Shown piece by piece: positions 1-12,370 of a stretch of DNA of 16,219 nt. A program made the translations under genes and the position numbers. The DNA comes from Haplosporangium gracile (Eukaryota > Mortierellomycota > Mortierellomycetes > Mortierellales > Mortierellaceae), in the NCBI GenBank assembly GCA_015499985.1, contig JAAAUF010000031.1:44163-60381 (forward strand), in the 5' to 3' direction. How positions within the stretch are numbered: position 1 is the stretch's first letter; each line of letters begins with the position of its first letter. A model generated the notes under the pieces. It was not told the origin of the DNA and did no database searches. It worked only from the letters and a program-made list of their open reading frames with translations.

Positions 1-1203
1 AAAAAACAGAACCACCAAAAAAAAAAAAAAAAAAAAAGCACCAGCTTAAGACAATTACCTGATCTCCTTGACGAATCCAACAATCTTCTTAAAGTTGGAC
101 TTGCGGCCAGCAAGATCTCTCCAGGCAGCACCCATGCAGAAGCGAGTAGATCCAGCAGCCTTAGCGGCACGGGCAGCCTCGAGGACCTCGCCGGTGTCGA
201 GCATCTTTTGGGCCTTGACGACAGTCGAGTAGGAGGACGACTGGGGGCAGTACTTGCAGTCCTCGCTGCATCCTCCGGTCTTGATGCTCAGGAGTGTGCA
301 TTGCTGGACGGCCAGGGGGTCAAAGTGCATGCGGTGGACATTGGCCTAGATTCGGATAGAGGGCGATAAAGGGAGTTAGATATTTGTGAGTGTGTGGGTG
401 AAGGAGTGAAGAGGGATGATCCAATCCCGACCCAAAATCAGAAGTGAGTGAGTCCCATCAAAAAAAATAAAAAAATCCAAAAAATAAATTAGGAGAATGG
501 TGGGGCAATTAGGTGTTCGATAATACCCCCGATAAAAAAAAATAATGCTCTCTTTCTCTGTTATTCGGCTCCGTGTTTGTGGTGCTGTGTCTACAAAATA
601 ATGATCCAAGAATCGATGATGACTCGCGCGTTTTTTTTTTCGTGTTGCTGTCGTTGTGTTCGCTTGTCGATCCGTTTGTTGTTACTGCTATTGTATCCTT
701 GTCCGGGTGAAGTATCATATGCTGTCAAAGTATAAACGAGCACATCCAAAATAAAAAAAAACCCGAAAATGAAAAAAATAAAAAAAATCTCAAAGCGGTT
801 CGGCTTTCCACCCTTTGAAGTGACAACAACGGACAAAAAGTAAAAATGACAAACTCAAGTCCAAAAAAACACGAGAAAACACCAACGCAAGCACCACAAA
901 CGCCATCAATAGCAAGCAACTTACACCGTGGTACAACAACTCCATGATGGGCGAGTGGTAGATAGCATCGATTTCCTCCTTTTTCCAGTCAAAGCGAAGT
1001 TCTCCGTGGGCGTTGTTGGCAGCAGCAGTGAGGTCGCGTCCAAAGGCCATTTGCTTCTGTGCGCGGGCAGACTCGTCGATTGTCGCGAATTTGGCAGGAG
1101 TCGAGGCGGCGGTGTAGAGACGGGTGCAGTTGAGAAGGGCGGCATTCTTGTTAGTGATCTGGATGGCTCTGGTTGAGAGCGAGCGTAATGAAATGAACGA
1201 CAT
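1..1203 (-). CDS. BIO2: Biotin synthase, mitochondrial (5' half; continues past the left edge)
   Basis: Biotin synthase is a radical-SAM enzyme that inserts sulfur into dethiobiotin in the last step of biotin synthesis; in fungi it acts in mitochondria. The start is the ATG at 1201-1203. Exon 1 is 925-1203 (93 codons), the intron is 346-924 (donor GTAAGT, acceptor TAG, phase 0), and exon 2 is 59-345. A GTAATT donor at 53-58 then opens an intron leaving the window. About 188 residues are visible, against roughly 350-375 for the family. Residues 1-35 are rich in Ser, Arg and Thr with no acidic residue, as in a matrix-targeting presequence. The radical-SAM cluster ligands are C119, C123 and C126 in [11 protein letters not shown]163 in [10 protein letters not shown] matches by spacing the E. 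coli Cys97 ligand of the second cluster. It is divergent from the leucyl-tRNA synthetase gene. Nothing looks broken. Confidence 0.95.
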
Positions 1204-1225
1204 TGTGTATATAATTTGGTGTGGA

Positions 1226-1365
1226 GGGAGGAAGGATGAGAGAGAGAGAAAGAGGAATGAGGGAGCGAGAGTGAGAGTGAGAAAAAGAAGAGAGAGAAGA
1301 GAGAAGAGAGAAAAGAAAGAGAGAAGAAGAGAAAAAGGAAAAATGAGGGGAGAAGAGACAGAAAG
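1226..1365 (-). promoter_or_regulatory. Pyrimidine-rich leader/proximal promoter of BIO2
   Basis: Just upstream of the BIO2 start codon the plus strand is a long GA-rich tract with many GAGA and GAAGA runs, so the BIO2 sense strand is CT-rich. CT-rich leaders before the start codon are common in fungal housekeeping genes and recur here ahead of other genes. I cannot place the transcription start. Reading frames through this tract are low-complexity artefacts. Confidence 0.5.
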
Positions 1366-1528
1366 TAAGTTGAAAAGGTGCACTGTCAACGTAACGCAAT
1401 AAAGCAATGCGAGATCCCTTCTCTGGTAAGGTTGAGATGAGTTGGGATATGTGTGAGAAGTGCGTTCGGGGCCTCAAAACGAGGGGTGGGGGAAAAAGAC
1501 GCTCAACATACACACAACTAAAAAAAAC

Positions 1529-1564
1529 ACTCGGACTCACACTCGGACTCACACTCGGACTCAC
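1529..1564. repeat. 12-bp tandem repeat, three exact copies
   Basis: The unit ACTCGGACTCAC occurs three times head to tail without mismatch (1529-1540, 1541-1552, 1553-1564) and grades into a CA-rich tail. It lies about 330 bp upstream of the BIO2 start codon. It could be a neutral minisatellite or a clustered binding site; sequence alone does not decide. Confidence 0.85.
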
Positions 1565-2209
1565 ACACGCACACAAAGATGCTGGCAGAATCCTTATTTC
1601 GCTTCTCGGCATGATCACAAGTTTGTATGTGTATATGTATGCGTGTCTCTCTTTTCCGCATCATATGCTCTTCTTGGTTCAATTGCTACTAGAAGCCTCG
1701 GACAAAATGACATAAAAGTAACAGGACAGCCGAGTCAGTTATTTTTCATCTGTTCTGTCTCTTCCCGATCCAGTTTGAATTTGGCCGAGGGGCGCTCTTT
1801 TCTACACTCTTCTCCTCCCTCTTTGTTTGTCACTCTTGTCGCTGTCGAGAAGGAGAGATCGTGCCTGAAGTTGAACCTCCTTCCTTTTCTTTTTTCCCAC
1901 ACCCAATTGAACCGTTGATCAACTGGTTATGAATTGTTGTCAGGAATGAGCAAGTAAAGACTCTCTTCTCCTCTTCCCTCTTCCTCACCCGTTCGGACTC
2001 TTCGGGGCGTCTACTTTCTTACTCAACTCAACAAAAAGTTTCCCACGGGTCCAAGGTCGCTTTTTGAACTTGTCGATGGAAATAAAAGTAGATTTCGTTA
2101 ATTCCCTGCCATGCTGGTTACTGATTTTATTCAGACTGGAAATAAACAGATCTGTCAACTCTATCAACTCTCTCAAACACGCAGTCACCTTCAAGCTCTT
2201 GTAAACACC

Positions 2210-2263
2210 ATGCTACGCCCTGCAGCTGTCCGCGGCTCCTCCGAGCACAAGACCAAAGAGTGA
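2210..2263 (+). other. Short upstream ORF in the synthetase leader
   Basis: An ATG in a good context (preceded by CACC) opens a 17-codon frame ending at TGA 2261-2263, 109 bp before the synthetase start at 2373. Its product would be rich in Arg, Ser and Ala. If transcription begins upstream of it, ribosomes would meet this ATG first and it could dampen translation of the main frame. Whether it lies within the mRNA is unknown. Confidence 0.35.
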
Positions 2264-2372
2264 AACTTCCTTTTTTGTTCAGGCACAAAGGCGGGTTGCT
2301 AATTCCCTTCTCTTCCTCTTTTCTCTTTTCTTCCTCATTCCACCTTTCCTTGCAACCCAAACAACAACAGTC

Positions 2373-5961
<3,589 letters not shown>

Positions 5962-6025
5962 ATACCAATTCACTATTCGTTTATTATTTTGTTTTTTTGT
6001 ATTTGTATTTTCAGAAGAGCCCGTG

Positions 6026-6031
6026 AATAAA
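6026..6031 (+). terminator. AATAAA polyadenylation signal of the synthetase gene
   Basis: A canonical AATAAA hexamer lies 65 bp after the stop codon, following a T-rich stretch with TTTGT repeats. The position fits the 3' end of the synthetase transcript. Confidence 0.6.
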
Positions 6032-6194
6032 AACGTGCTCAAACAAATCGTACAGTTCAATATTGCTCGCATGGGGAGGCGTTGAGTAAACCTTGATCCC
6101 CCGACAAGCAAAGCAAAGTCTGAGTTTTTACGGCCATATACTTTTTCCCACTTCCCCCGACTCCTGCATTCTCTTTCCTCTTTTTCTTTTTTCT

Positions 6195-6231
6195 TTCCTT
6201 ACTTCCTTACTTCCCTACTTCCCTATTTCCC
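6195..6231. repeat. 8-bp tandem repeat, about 4.5 copies
   Basis: The copies are TTCCTTAC (twice), TTCCCTAC, TTCCCTAT and a partial TTCCC. The repeat sits in a CT-rich stretch between the synthetase gene and the first family remnant. It may be the remains of a CT-rich leader once belonging to that remnant, but this is a guess. Confidence 0.75.
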
Positions 6232-6359
6232 AACGTCCATTCACCACTTCTATTCTTACGCTTAGAAAACGACACTAGACACCCATACCCTCACCATTAC
6301 CTCCACTTTCACTTTCACCTTCAACACTTCCTCCTCCTCTTCTTCCCCCTCCTTGTCGT

Positions 6360-7004
6360 CGCTGCCCACAAAGATACGAGCACCGCGACCAAGCTCGGCA
6401 GAAGGACAATTGGAACGACTCACAAAGCGCATTTGCAGCTTATAATGTCTCTGCTCAATATGGATCCAGCTCTATGTCTGTAGCATTGTCCATGAGAGTT
6501 CCGCAGGATCGATATATCTAGATCCAGGTCCAGATCCAGGTCCAGCAACAGCAGCAGTTCTATACTCAATGTAGACGAATAGTCTTTCAAAGAGATGATC
6601 AACACAACAGCAGTAGCAGCAGTGACAACGAAAGTGCGGGAGCTGGAGGAGGATGAAGGAAAAGTCGCAACTGTTGCTTGATCGTGAACTAAAGACGGCC
6701 TGGGGAAGTGGTGACCGTGCAAGCACTTACATTCCAGGAGCTCGCAGATGGGGTTGTGTCCTTGCGAGGGAGGGTTGCTCAGTTGAAGATGAAGGAGACG
6801 AGTAAGGACGATGACAGGAGACCTCCTGGATTGAGGGTTGATGGTGATATTGTTGCTGGCCTGAAGGAGGAGGTTTCTCGGCTGCAGAAGAGGGACAGTA
6901 TGCAGAAGTGTGAGACAAAAACAAAGTTCACGGAAATAGAGGATAAGTTGGCGTTCCTCCACGAGGAGTTGTTGAAGATGGTTGGCGGCAAAGAAGGTTG
7001 GTAG
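6360..7004 (+). pseudogene. 3' remnant of the repeated family (copy 1)
   Basis: Only the C-terminal part of a family member is visible. From about 6708 to the TAG at 7002-7004 an open frame reads TFQELADGVVSLRGRVAQLK, closely matching FLQELSDMVVALKTELAHMQ of the intact copy at 7961-9808. It then has a second coiled-coil unit (IVAGLKEEVSRLQKRD) and an end (DKLAFLHEELLKMV) much like that of the inverted copy. Upstream (6360-6700) the linker can be followed only in pieces: one frame runs through NDSQSAFAAY to a TAG at 6518-6520, and Ser-rich codons continue in another frame. No helical core or start exon is seen. A decayed 3' half is the best reading; a short expressed coiled-coil protein is less likely. 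Confidence 0.65.
6520..6543. repeat. 12-bp direct repeat, two copies
   Basis: AGATCCAGGTCC occurs twice in tandem and is followed by a short AGC run. In one frame this gives an Arg-Ser stretch. A related sequence (AGATCCAGCTCCAG) occurs in the Ser-rich part of the pseudogene at 10369-11930, so it may mark decayed Ser-rich coding sequence of the family. Confidence 0.6.
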
Positions 7005-7237
7005 CTTGTTTTTATTCATGTACTGTACGGTTCTTCGACATTGGTTGCAGGCGCGACAACAGTTTTCAACGACACCACACCGCATGCATGTACTCCTTGT
7101 CTTTTCGTTTTCTTTTTTTTCTCCCCTTCATTATCGTGCATTTTCTTCCACATACAGAAAACACACCCATCGTTTGCCTCTCTCACACTCACATCCTCAT
7201 TGAACGTCCGCACACGCTTTCGACGTCATTTTATCTC

Positions 7238-7769
7238 ATGGACAATTCTCAAGAACAGCGATCAGAGCGACAACAACAAGTACCTCAGCGACGACGAACA
7301 TACGTAACGCGCTCCTCGACACGAACCAGCAACACCTCCATCAGTTCCCTTCCCAGTACCAAGACTAACACCAGCACAAACCACTACGAAAACTTCTCTT
7401 CAATAGCAATTATGGACGAATGGCAACAAAGCACGACGGGATATGGTAGGTTGAGGGGAGACTACTGGGAAGAAAAAAAACGACTATTGTAGATCATTCG
7501 CCACCATTATTAGTATCGGGTCACTATCATCGGTCAGAAATGAGCGACTTATAGGAGTTCGTAAATATTCAGCGCGGACGATTCAGGAGCTGATGGACGA
7601 GGTGACGAAGCAGAAATAGAGGGATTGGACGCGTGATTTTGAGATCAAGCGCAGATTTCGTGCGGTTGAGGATACGTTTACGTTCTTCCGGATGGAGTTC
7701 TTGAATTTGGGAGGTAGGAAGGATGAGAAAGATAGCCTTTTTCATTTACTATGTGGTTTTGGGGATTGA
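7238..7769 (+). pseudogene. 3' remnant of the repeated family (copy 2), broken by a stop and a frameshift
   Basis: An open stretch from ATG 7238 encodes a Gln/Arg/Ser/Thr-rich linker (including QQVPQRRRTYVTRSS) that resembles SFQRRQRTSYAHS of the intact copy, and ends at a stop just before 7494. Family-like sequence resumes in another frame: FATIISIGSLSSVR, then TIQELMDEVTKQK, matching TIQDLMSDVVGLK of the inverted copy. An in-frame TAG follows at 7617-7619, then VEDTFTFFRMEFLNL, matching the family's C-terminal end, and a final TGA at 7767-7769. An AATAAA lies close after it (near 7780). The helical core and first exon are missing. The two breaks and the truncation make a working gene unlikely. 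Confidence 0.65.
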
Positions 7770-7808
7770 GAATAAGAAAATAAAGGCTTTGAATTTGTTC
7801 GACACTAT

Positions 7809-7935
7809 GGTGTGGATAATGAAGTGTTTTTTTTTCTCTTTGTTGTTGTTTACTTCTGTTTATTTTCATTTTTTTTCTTCGTTTTCTCTCTCTTTTCATC
7901 CTCTCTATCCTTCCTTCTCTTCCATACATCCAACT
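7809..7935 (+). promoter_or_regulatory. Pyrimidine-rich leader of the intact family gene
   Basis: A long T/C tract with runs of up to ten T lies directly before the ATG at 7961. It is the same type of leader seen at the synthetase and biotin synthase genes, which supports this start codon. No clear TATA element is seen. Confidence 0.4.
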
Positions 7936-7960
7936 TGCCCTTTGCTTAACACGGTGCATA

Positions 7961-9808
7961 ATGAGCTTGAAGACAGCTAGCAATAAGCGAACCCCAGAGG
8001 AGATCATCCATGCATGGAACCGAACGCCGCACCCTTCGACCCAAAACACCGTTCCCGCCGCTACCAGTTCCTCGTCTTCAACTGCGCCCTCAACCAGATC
8101 TCCCTCCAGCTTTGGCGAGAAACCCACAAACGGCAGCTTCAGCAGCTCCATGTCCATCTCCGGCTCCATCGTAGCCTCAAGATCGAACAATCTCGACCGC
8201 GGAACATCCAGAAAAGCGAGCACCCGTCCGAACACCCAAGTCTCTAACAGAAACGTCGAAAGTGCTGTCGACTTTGACAAGATCTTCCAGGACCCCCTCC
8301 ACGTAGACAGACTACTTCAAGAGCAACTTTTGCGAGATGGTAAGCGTTTTATTTTTTCTCGCTCCTTTGGTTATAATTGCCCTTGTGAATTATAGTGTGT
8401 AGTGTCTGCAGAACAAAAAGGTTTATTGTTTTGTGAGGGCGGACATAGACTCAGCTTTTTTTTTTTGGGAGGGGCTACCCATTAACTCTTTGTTAAACCA
8501 CACTCGCTCACACTCTCTTTTTATTTTTTGCTTTTTTTACCTCCACCCACTATTACCGATGCAAAAGTGATCGTTGACTTTCTTAAAAACGAAGCCCAAA
8601 TAGCAAACTCGAGGCATCTGCCACAGGAAGGCAGGAGAAGTGGAAAAGGGTCAAAAGGAAATGGATATAGGAAGTTGAGCTTCAACGGCAAGAACCCCGA
8701 CCGACTCCGGATCTTTCTGGCAGCCGCCTTCATGCGCGACCGATTGAGTGCCACGATCCAGGTTTCTGGTGTCCCCGGATTCGTCTTCAAAAAGCTGGTC
8801 AGCCCTCGTAGTCGCCTCTTCCATAGCTTTGCCGAAAAGCTGAAAAACGAGTTGCCGGCGTTGTTTCAAGGAGTCACAGGACAGAGTCTCCAAAGCCTGT
8901 TCACCAACTTGCTTTTCGAGGCACGTAGACTTGAAGCCTTTCAGAAGTCTATGGAAGCAGCAGGACGCGATCCTTGGACTCTGACCAAGTTTGCCCAGAC
9001 TGCGATGGACATTCTTGAACTTGACAGGGCGATTTACAAACGCCTTCAGCCACAGGTGGAGGGCAATGGACGACAAACAGACGACGCAATGGAGGAGCTA
9101 GAGGAAGAGGAGGTAACTGAGGATGTGGACACGCGAATGGGTGAGGACGAGAGGGATGAGGAACGACTGGGCACTCAGCGGCAGGAGGTGGAGGAGCAGG
9201 TGGAGGAGCAGGATTACGGAGAATATGTGGAAGTGATGGACTTGGGGGTCGTAAGAAGGATTCCCGAAAACGATATAATTGCCAAGCAGGATACTTTCGA
9301 GGATGGTGACGATCAAAAAGCTATTGAACTCATTCAGGACCGCAACAGATTCGAAACGCACCACCGCCACCTGCACAACAGCAGCATCGACTACGACTCT
9401 ACTACACCCCTGCCTCCTCGACGCTTTGATATGAGGCCCGGGTCCGCATCAACACCCCATTATCAGCCGATTAGAACAAAACGCGGTGCGTCAGAGGAAT
9501 CGCAATCTTTCCAACGACGACAGCGCACAAGTTACGCCCACTCGAATGAAGGACGGGATTCGGACAGCGGCTATTTCGAGAGAAGCAGCTCGGCGCGCCC
9601 AGGAATGACGCCTGCGTCGGTGATGGATGATCTCTGGAAGACCGTAGACGTTCAATCAAGTTTCCTCCAAGAACTATCGGACATGGTCGTAGCACTGAAG
9701 ACGGAGCTCGCTCATATGCAGAGAGAGCAAAAGAGACGCGAGTATGAGCTGGAAGGTAAGCTCGGGGAGGTGAAGAACAAATTGGCGTTTCTGCGGAAGG
9801 AGTACTAG
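7961..9808 (+). CDS. Unrecognised family protein, intact copy (two exons, 539 aa)
   Basis: I do not recognise this protein. Exon 1 is 7961-8339, the intron 8340-8567 (donor GTAAGC, acceptor AAAAG after a T-rich tract, phase 1) and exon 2 8568-9808. Residues 1-100 are basic and Ser/Thr-rich, without a signal peptide. A short motif follows at 104-126 (DFDKIFQDPLHVDRLL) and is cut by the intron. Residues 172-288 form a predicted helical core shared with the other copies, with RLRIFLAAAF, ALFQGVTGQSLQSLF and DILELDRAI. Residues 299-353 are strongly acidic (many Glu and Asp), followed by a polar linker. Residues 479-539 look like a coiled coil ending in KNKLAFLRKEY. There is no catalytic motif or membrane segment. 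The acidic stretch and helical core would suit a nuclear or scaffold protein, but that is inference. The acceptor was chosen by aligning the family across the intron. Confidence 0.8.
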
Positions 9809-10368
9809 ATAGTGGTCGGCAGGTAGAAGTGGTAGTAGTAGACCCTGTTACCTTGTTAATGAATCAACAGCAGTAAAAAAAAGGAATTAAAAACAAAACG
9901 TGCAAAAGTAAATCAGATCTGAATGCGAATACAAATACAAAAATTGGTTACGCCAAATTAGGTGACGGCAGTTTCAAGTACGCCATTTTCGTACTGGTGG
10001 GGGGTTTTTTTTCGCAATCGTCCGCTCATGTGGAACAATCAGTTAAAGACATTGAGAGGCAACAGCTCATTCAAAAAGCATGTATTTTTCGCACGCAAAC
10101 GAGCCAATCAGGTCAAAAGTTGTACGTGCGACTTTCGCAGTGAAAAACAGCGTACGAACTTCCATAAAAGGCGAATTCGTATTTGTATTTGTATTCGCAC
10201 GAGAACTGAAGAGGGCCCAGCAACTTTGGTGGGACATTTGACGGCCATGGAGCGTACATTTTTGACTGCTTGGACATATATATTTTTTTTTATTTCTTTT
10301 TCTGTGCTTGTCTTCCATTTCCTCATTTGAAAATAGTTTCTATCGCCCTTCTCTCACGTTCCGTTCCC
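9809..10368. other. Spacer between the intact copy and the pseudogene copy
   Basis: This stretch holds no gene. It begins with the AT-rich 3' flank of the intact copy, which has A-rich runs but no exact AATAAA, then the MITE-like element, and ends in a T-rich leader (about 10275-10330) ahead of the pseudogene's ATG. If the element is real, it sits in what was the promoter region of the pseudogene copy. Confidence 0.6.
9924..10199. mobile_element. MITE-like element with 18-bp terminal inverted repeats
   Basis: TGCGAATACAAATACAAA at 9924-9941 is repeated exactly in inverted orientation at 10182-10199, and looser similarity continues inward for about 15 bp. The 276-bp span carries no believable coding sequence. 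Size and ends fit a non-autonomous DNA transposon. I find no clear target-site duplication next to the ends, so it could be a degraded insertion or a chance inverted repeat of a simple motif. Confidence 0.4.
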
Positions 10369-11930
10369 ATGAACGTGATGGCTTTCTCCTCTTCCTCCTC
10401 TCGCAAGCGATTTGCAGAGGAGCTCCTTTTTCACGACGAGCTTACCACCAAGCGCATTCCTCAACCCAAAAATACTGTCGTCACAGGCTCACATTCATCC
10501 TCGTCCTCAACACTAGCGCTAACACACCAGCGTCAACACCATTATCCTGCTCTAAAAGCCCCTCTAAGCATAGAGTCCATAGATCCAGCTCCAGTTCTGC
10601 TGGATCCAACATTAATGCCGGAGTCTTCATCGAAGCCGGCAATAGTAGCAGCAATAATACTACACCCGTATCCGACCACACCAGCATCGCCAGCACAACA
10701 CAGTATTCCTCCTCAATAACGAGCAACAGTAACACAGGAAGTCGATCTTTGAGTGCAGCCATACCCGAAAACGCGGTGACAGTCATTGCTGCGGACTTTA
10801 TCAAATACTTTACCGATCCTTCCAACGTTAAAAGCTTACAAGATCCGTTTCGTCGAGACGGTAAGTTTTTCATGCTTTTTTGTGCACAAGAAAATGAAGG
10901 GCGTGTTGTGTGGCCGCTATGATATGTAGTCACCCTACACTCTCTTTGTTTTTGATCAACTCTAACCACTCATCTCTATTCAATCTTTTACAGGAGTAAT
11001 CGCAGCTTTTGTCCAAAAGGAATCTCTCACTACCGCCAACCACAGTTCAACCAAGAGGGTAAAGGCAATCTCGACGAATCCTAAAGCCTTCCGGAAACTT
11101 GTCTTCATCGACACTCGCGTCAACCAGCTTCGAATCTTTTCTCGCCGCCCAGTTCCTCAACACCAAACTGCGCACTCGAGCAAAGTTTTCTGACCCGAAC
11201 TTTGCCTTCAAGATCACTCCTTGGCGCAGTCAGGCGTTTTGAGGATCTCGCAAGGGGATTGGAGTTGGAGTTTCCGATATTGTTTCGAGGTGTGACTGGG
11301 ATCAGTATCTTGAATCTCTATTTGATGCTTGTATCCAAGGTACAGGAGCTGGAGATCTTTCAGGTATCGGTGGCGGCGCGGCATGATCCTTGACTTCTAA
11401 AACGACTATCCATGATTGCGATGGATCTTTTGGAACTCGACAGGGTGATCCGTGAGCGATACCGGATATTGGTTGTTCGTGGAGTAGGAGATAGAGGGGG
11501 AAGAGAAGAAGGCGATGATGGGAATCAGGTGATTAAGAGTGGGCAGGTCAACGAGGACGAGGAGGAACAACAGTTGCACGTTGGAGCTGTAGATCAACAA
11601 TCTGAATGCAACATTATTCTTTTGTCTGACTTCGAGCATGATGACGGTCCAAGCAACAACGACATTATCAACGAACGAAGCATATCTAGCCTGCACGGCA
11701 ACAACAACAACAACGACAAAAACATCAACGACGAGGCAAGGATGAGAGACATTATAATGGCTTCAGAAGTGACGATGACTGCGTCTATGCATGAAAAATA
11801 TGTGGGAGATTGTGGTCACTCAAGCACGGACCATCCAGGTTCTGTTGATCAAGATTACGAGCCTAGAGGGGGGCTTACCCAGCTGCAGAAAAATGAGAAG
11901 CGACGCGAGACTGAGACGATGAGTCGTTGA
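10369..11930 (+). pseudogene. Unrecognised family protein, inactivated copy
   Basis: The whole family plan is present but the frame is broken. ATG codons at 10369 and 10378 open a Ser-rich N-terminus in one frame, while the Ser/Thr-rich region and the DP motif (AADFIKYFTDPSNVKSL) are in another frame that has no upstream ATG. The phase-1 intron (10861-10993, GTAAGT...CAG) is intact. Exon 2 starts well (VIAAFVQKES, VNQLRIF), then shifts frame at a T run near 11137-11140 into LAAQFLNTKLRTRAKF. It shifts again between about 11212 and 11240 into FEDLARGLELEFPILFRGVTG. The conserved DPW tryptophan codon is TGA at 11391-11393, after which MDLLELDRVI continues. The linker is Asn- and Asp-rich and the coiled coil is cut short at TGA 11928-11930. 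One lesion could be a sequencing error; three or four point to a pseudogene. Confidence 0.85.
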
Positions 11931-12002
11931 GGCTTGTTGGTGACGAAGCAGTAGATGTATCTGTAGTAAGAATGATGGCAGTGTTATGAAGAAAATGCAG
12001 TA

Positions 12003-12008
12003 AATAAA
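12003..12008 (+). terminator. AATAAA polyadenylation signal after the pseudogene
   Basis: The hexamer lies about 73 bp past the last stop of the pseudogene copy, as would be expected of its former or residual transcript end. Confidence 0.45.
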
Positions 12009-12175
12009 AAGTGAAAAATCAGACAAGGTTGCGAATGATGATAGAATGACACTTTTGTTCTCCGACGCGCGCCAGTTTTGACGCGTCAAGATTTTTTTTT
12101 TTTTTTTAAAAATGATGCAGCGCGCTTTGATGCAAGGAAGAGGGAGGGGGGAGGAGGGAGGGTCATCCATTCAGT

Positions 12176-12370
12176 ATGGGTTCTACCTATGAACTCTTAT
12201 TTCCTTTAATTCTATGGCTAATGATAGCTAGACATGAGCATGGCGAAATAGTCTTGTCAGACCCTTCATTTGATCACATGTATCCCTTTGAAGTACATAT
12301 TGCTATTCAGCACCAGCAACGTCCATTTTTCTATCTCCCGCCCCCTGCTCATGTATATACGCAAAAGTGA
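12176..12370 (+). CDS. Possible small protein or exon of 64 codons (weak)
   Basis: An ATG-initiated frame encodes 64 residues. Residues 8-18 (LFPLILWLMIA) are hydrophobic and could be a signal peptide or anchor; the rest is polar with a PPP stretch. A GTGAGT donor-like site overlaps its end at 12367-12372, so it might be a first exon, but I cannot find a convincing partner exon. It has no relatives in the window and no recognisable motif. A chance ORF is the more likely explanation. Confidence 0.15.
   Translation: MGSTYELLFPLILWLMIARHEHGEIVLSDPSFDHMYPFEVHIAIQHQQRPFFYLPPPAHVYTQK

Larger units (their letters stand above)
1204..2372. promoter_or_regulatory. Divergent intergenic region between BIO2 and the leucyl-tRNA synthetase gene
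   Basis: This 1169-bp stretch has no supportable gene and must contain the promoters of both flanking divergent genes. From left to right it holds the GA-rich tract next to BIO2, a short 12-bp tandem repeat at 1529-1564, a CCAAT pentamer at 1903-1907, CT-rich runs near 1960-1985 and 2300-2350, and a short upstream reading frame at 2210-2263. I see no convincing TATA box at a sensible distance from either start codon. Confidence 0.6.

Noticed and set aside
790..924. Continuation of the BIO2 first-exon frame
   Set aside because: A GTAAGT donor at 919-924 and a matching acceptor at 346-348 restore the biotin synthase family sequence ([13 protein letters not shown]). Reading through the intron does not.
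1151..1618. Minus-strand frame rich in Ser, Leu and Phe
   Set aside because: It runs through the GA/CT simple tract and the 12-bp repeats and overlaps the BIO2 start region in another frame. The composition explains its openness.
10308..10368. In-frame upstream extension of the pseudogene's Ser-rich frame
   Set aside because: That frame has no ATG upstream of the DP motif; it opens only at a TTG in a T-rich leader, so it does not rescue the copy as a working gene.
12081..12086. ACGCGT as an MBF-type cell-cycle site
   Set aside because: The hexamer also occurs inside or beside unrelated genes in this window and is not clustered at any start codon, so there is no reason to assign function.
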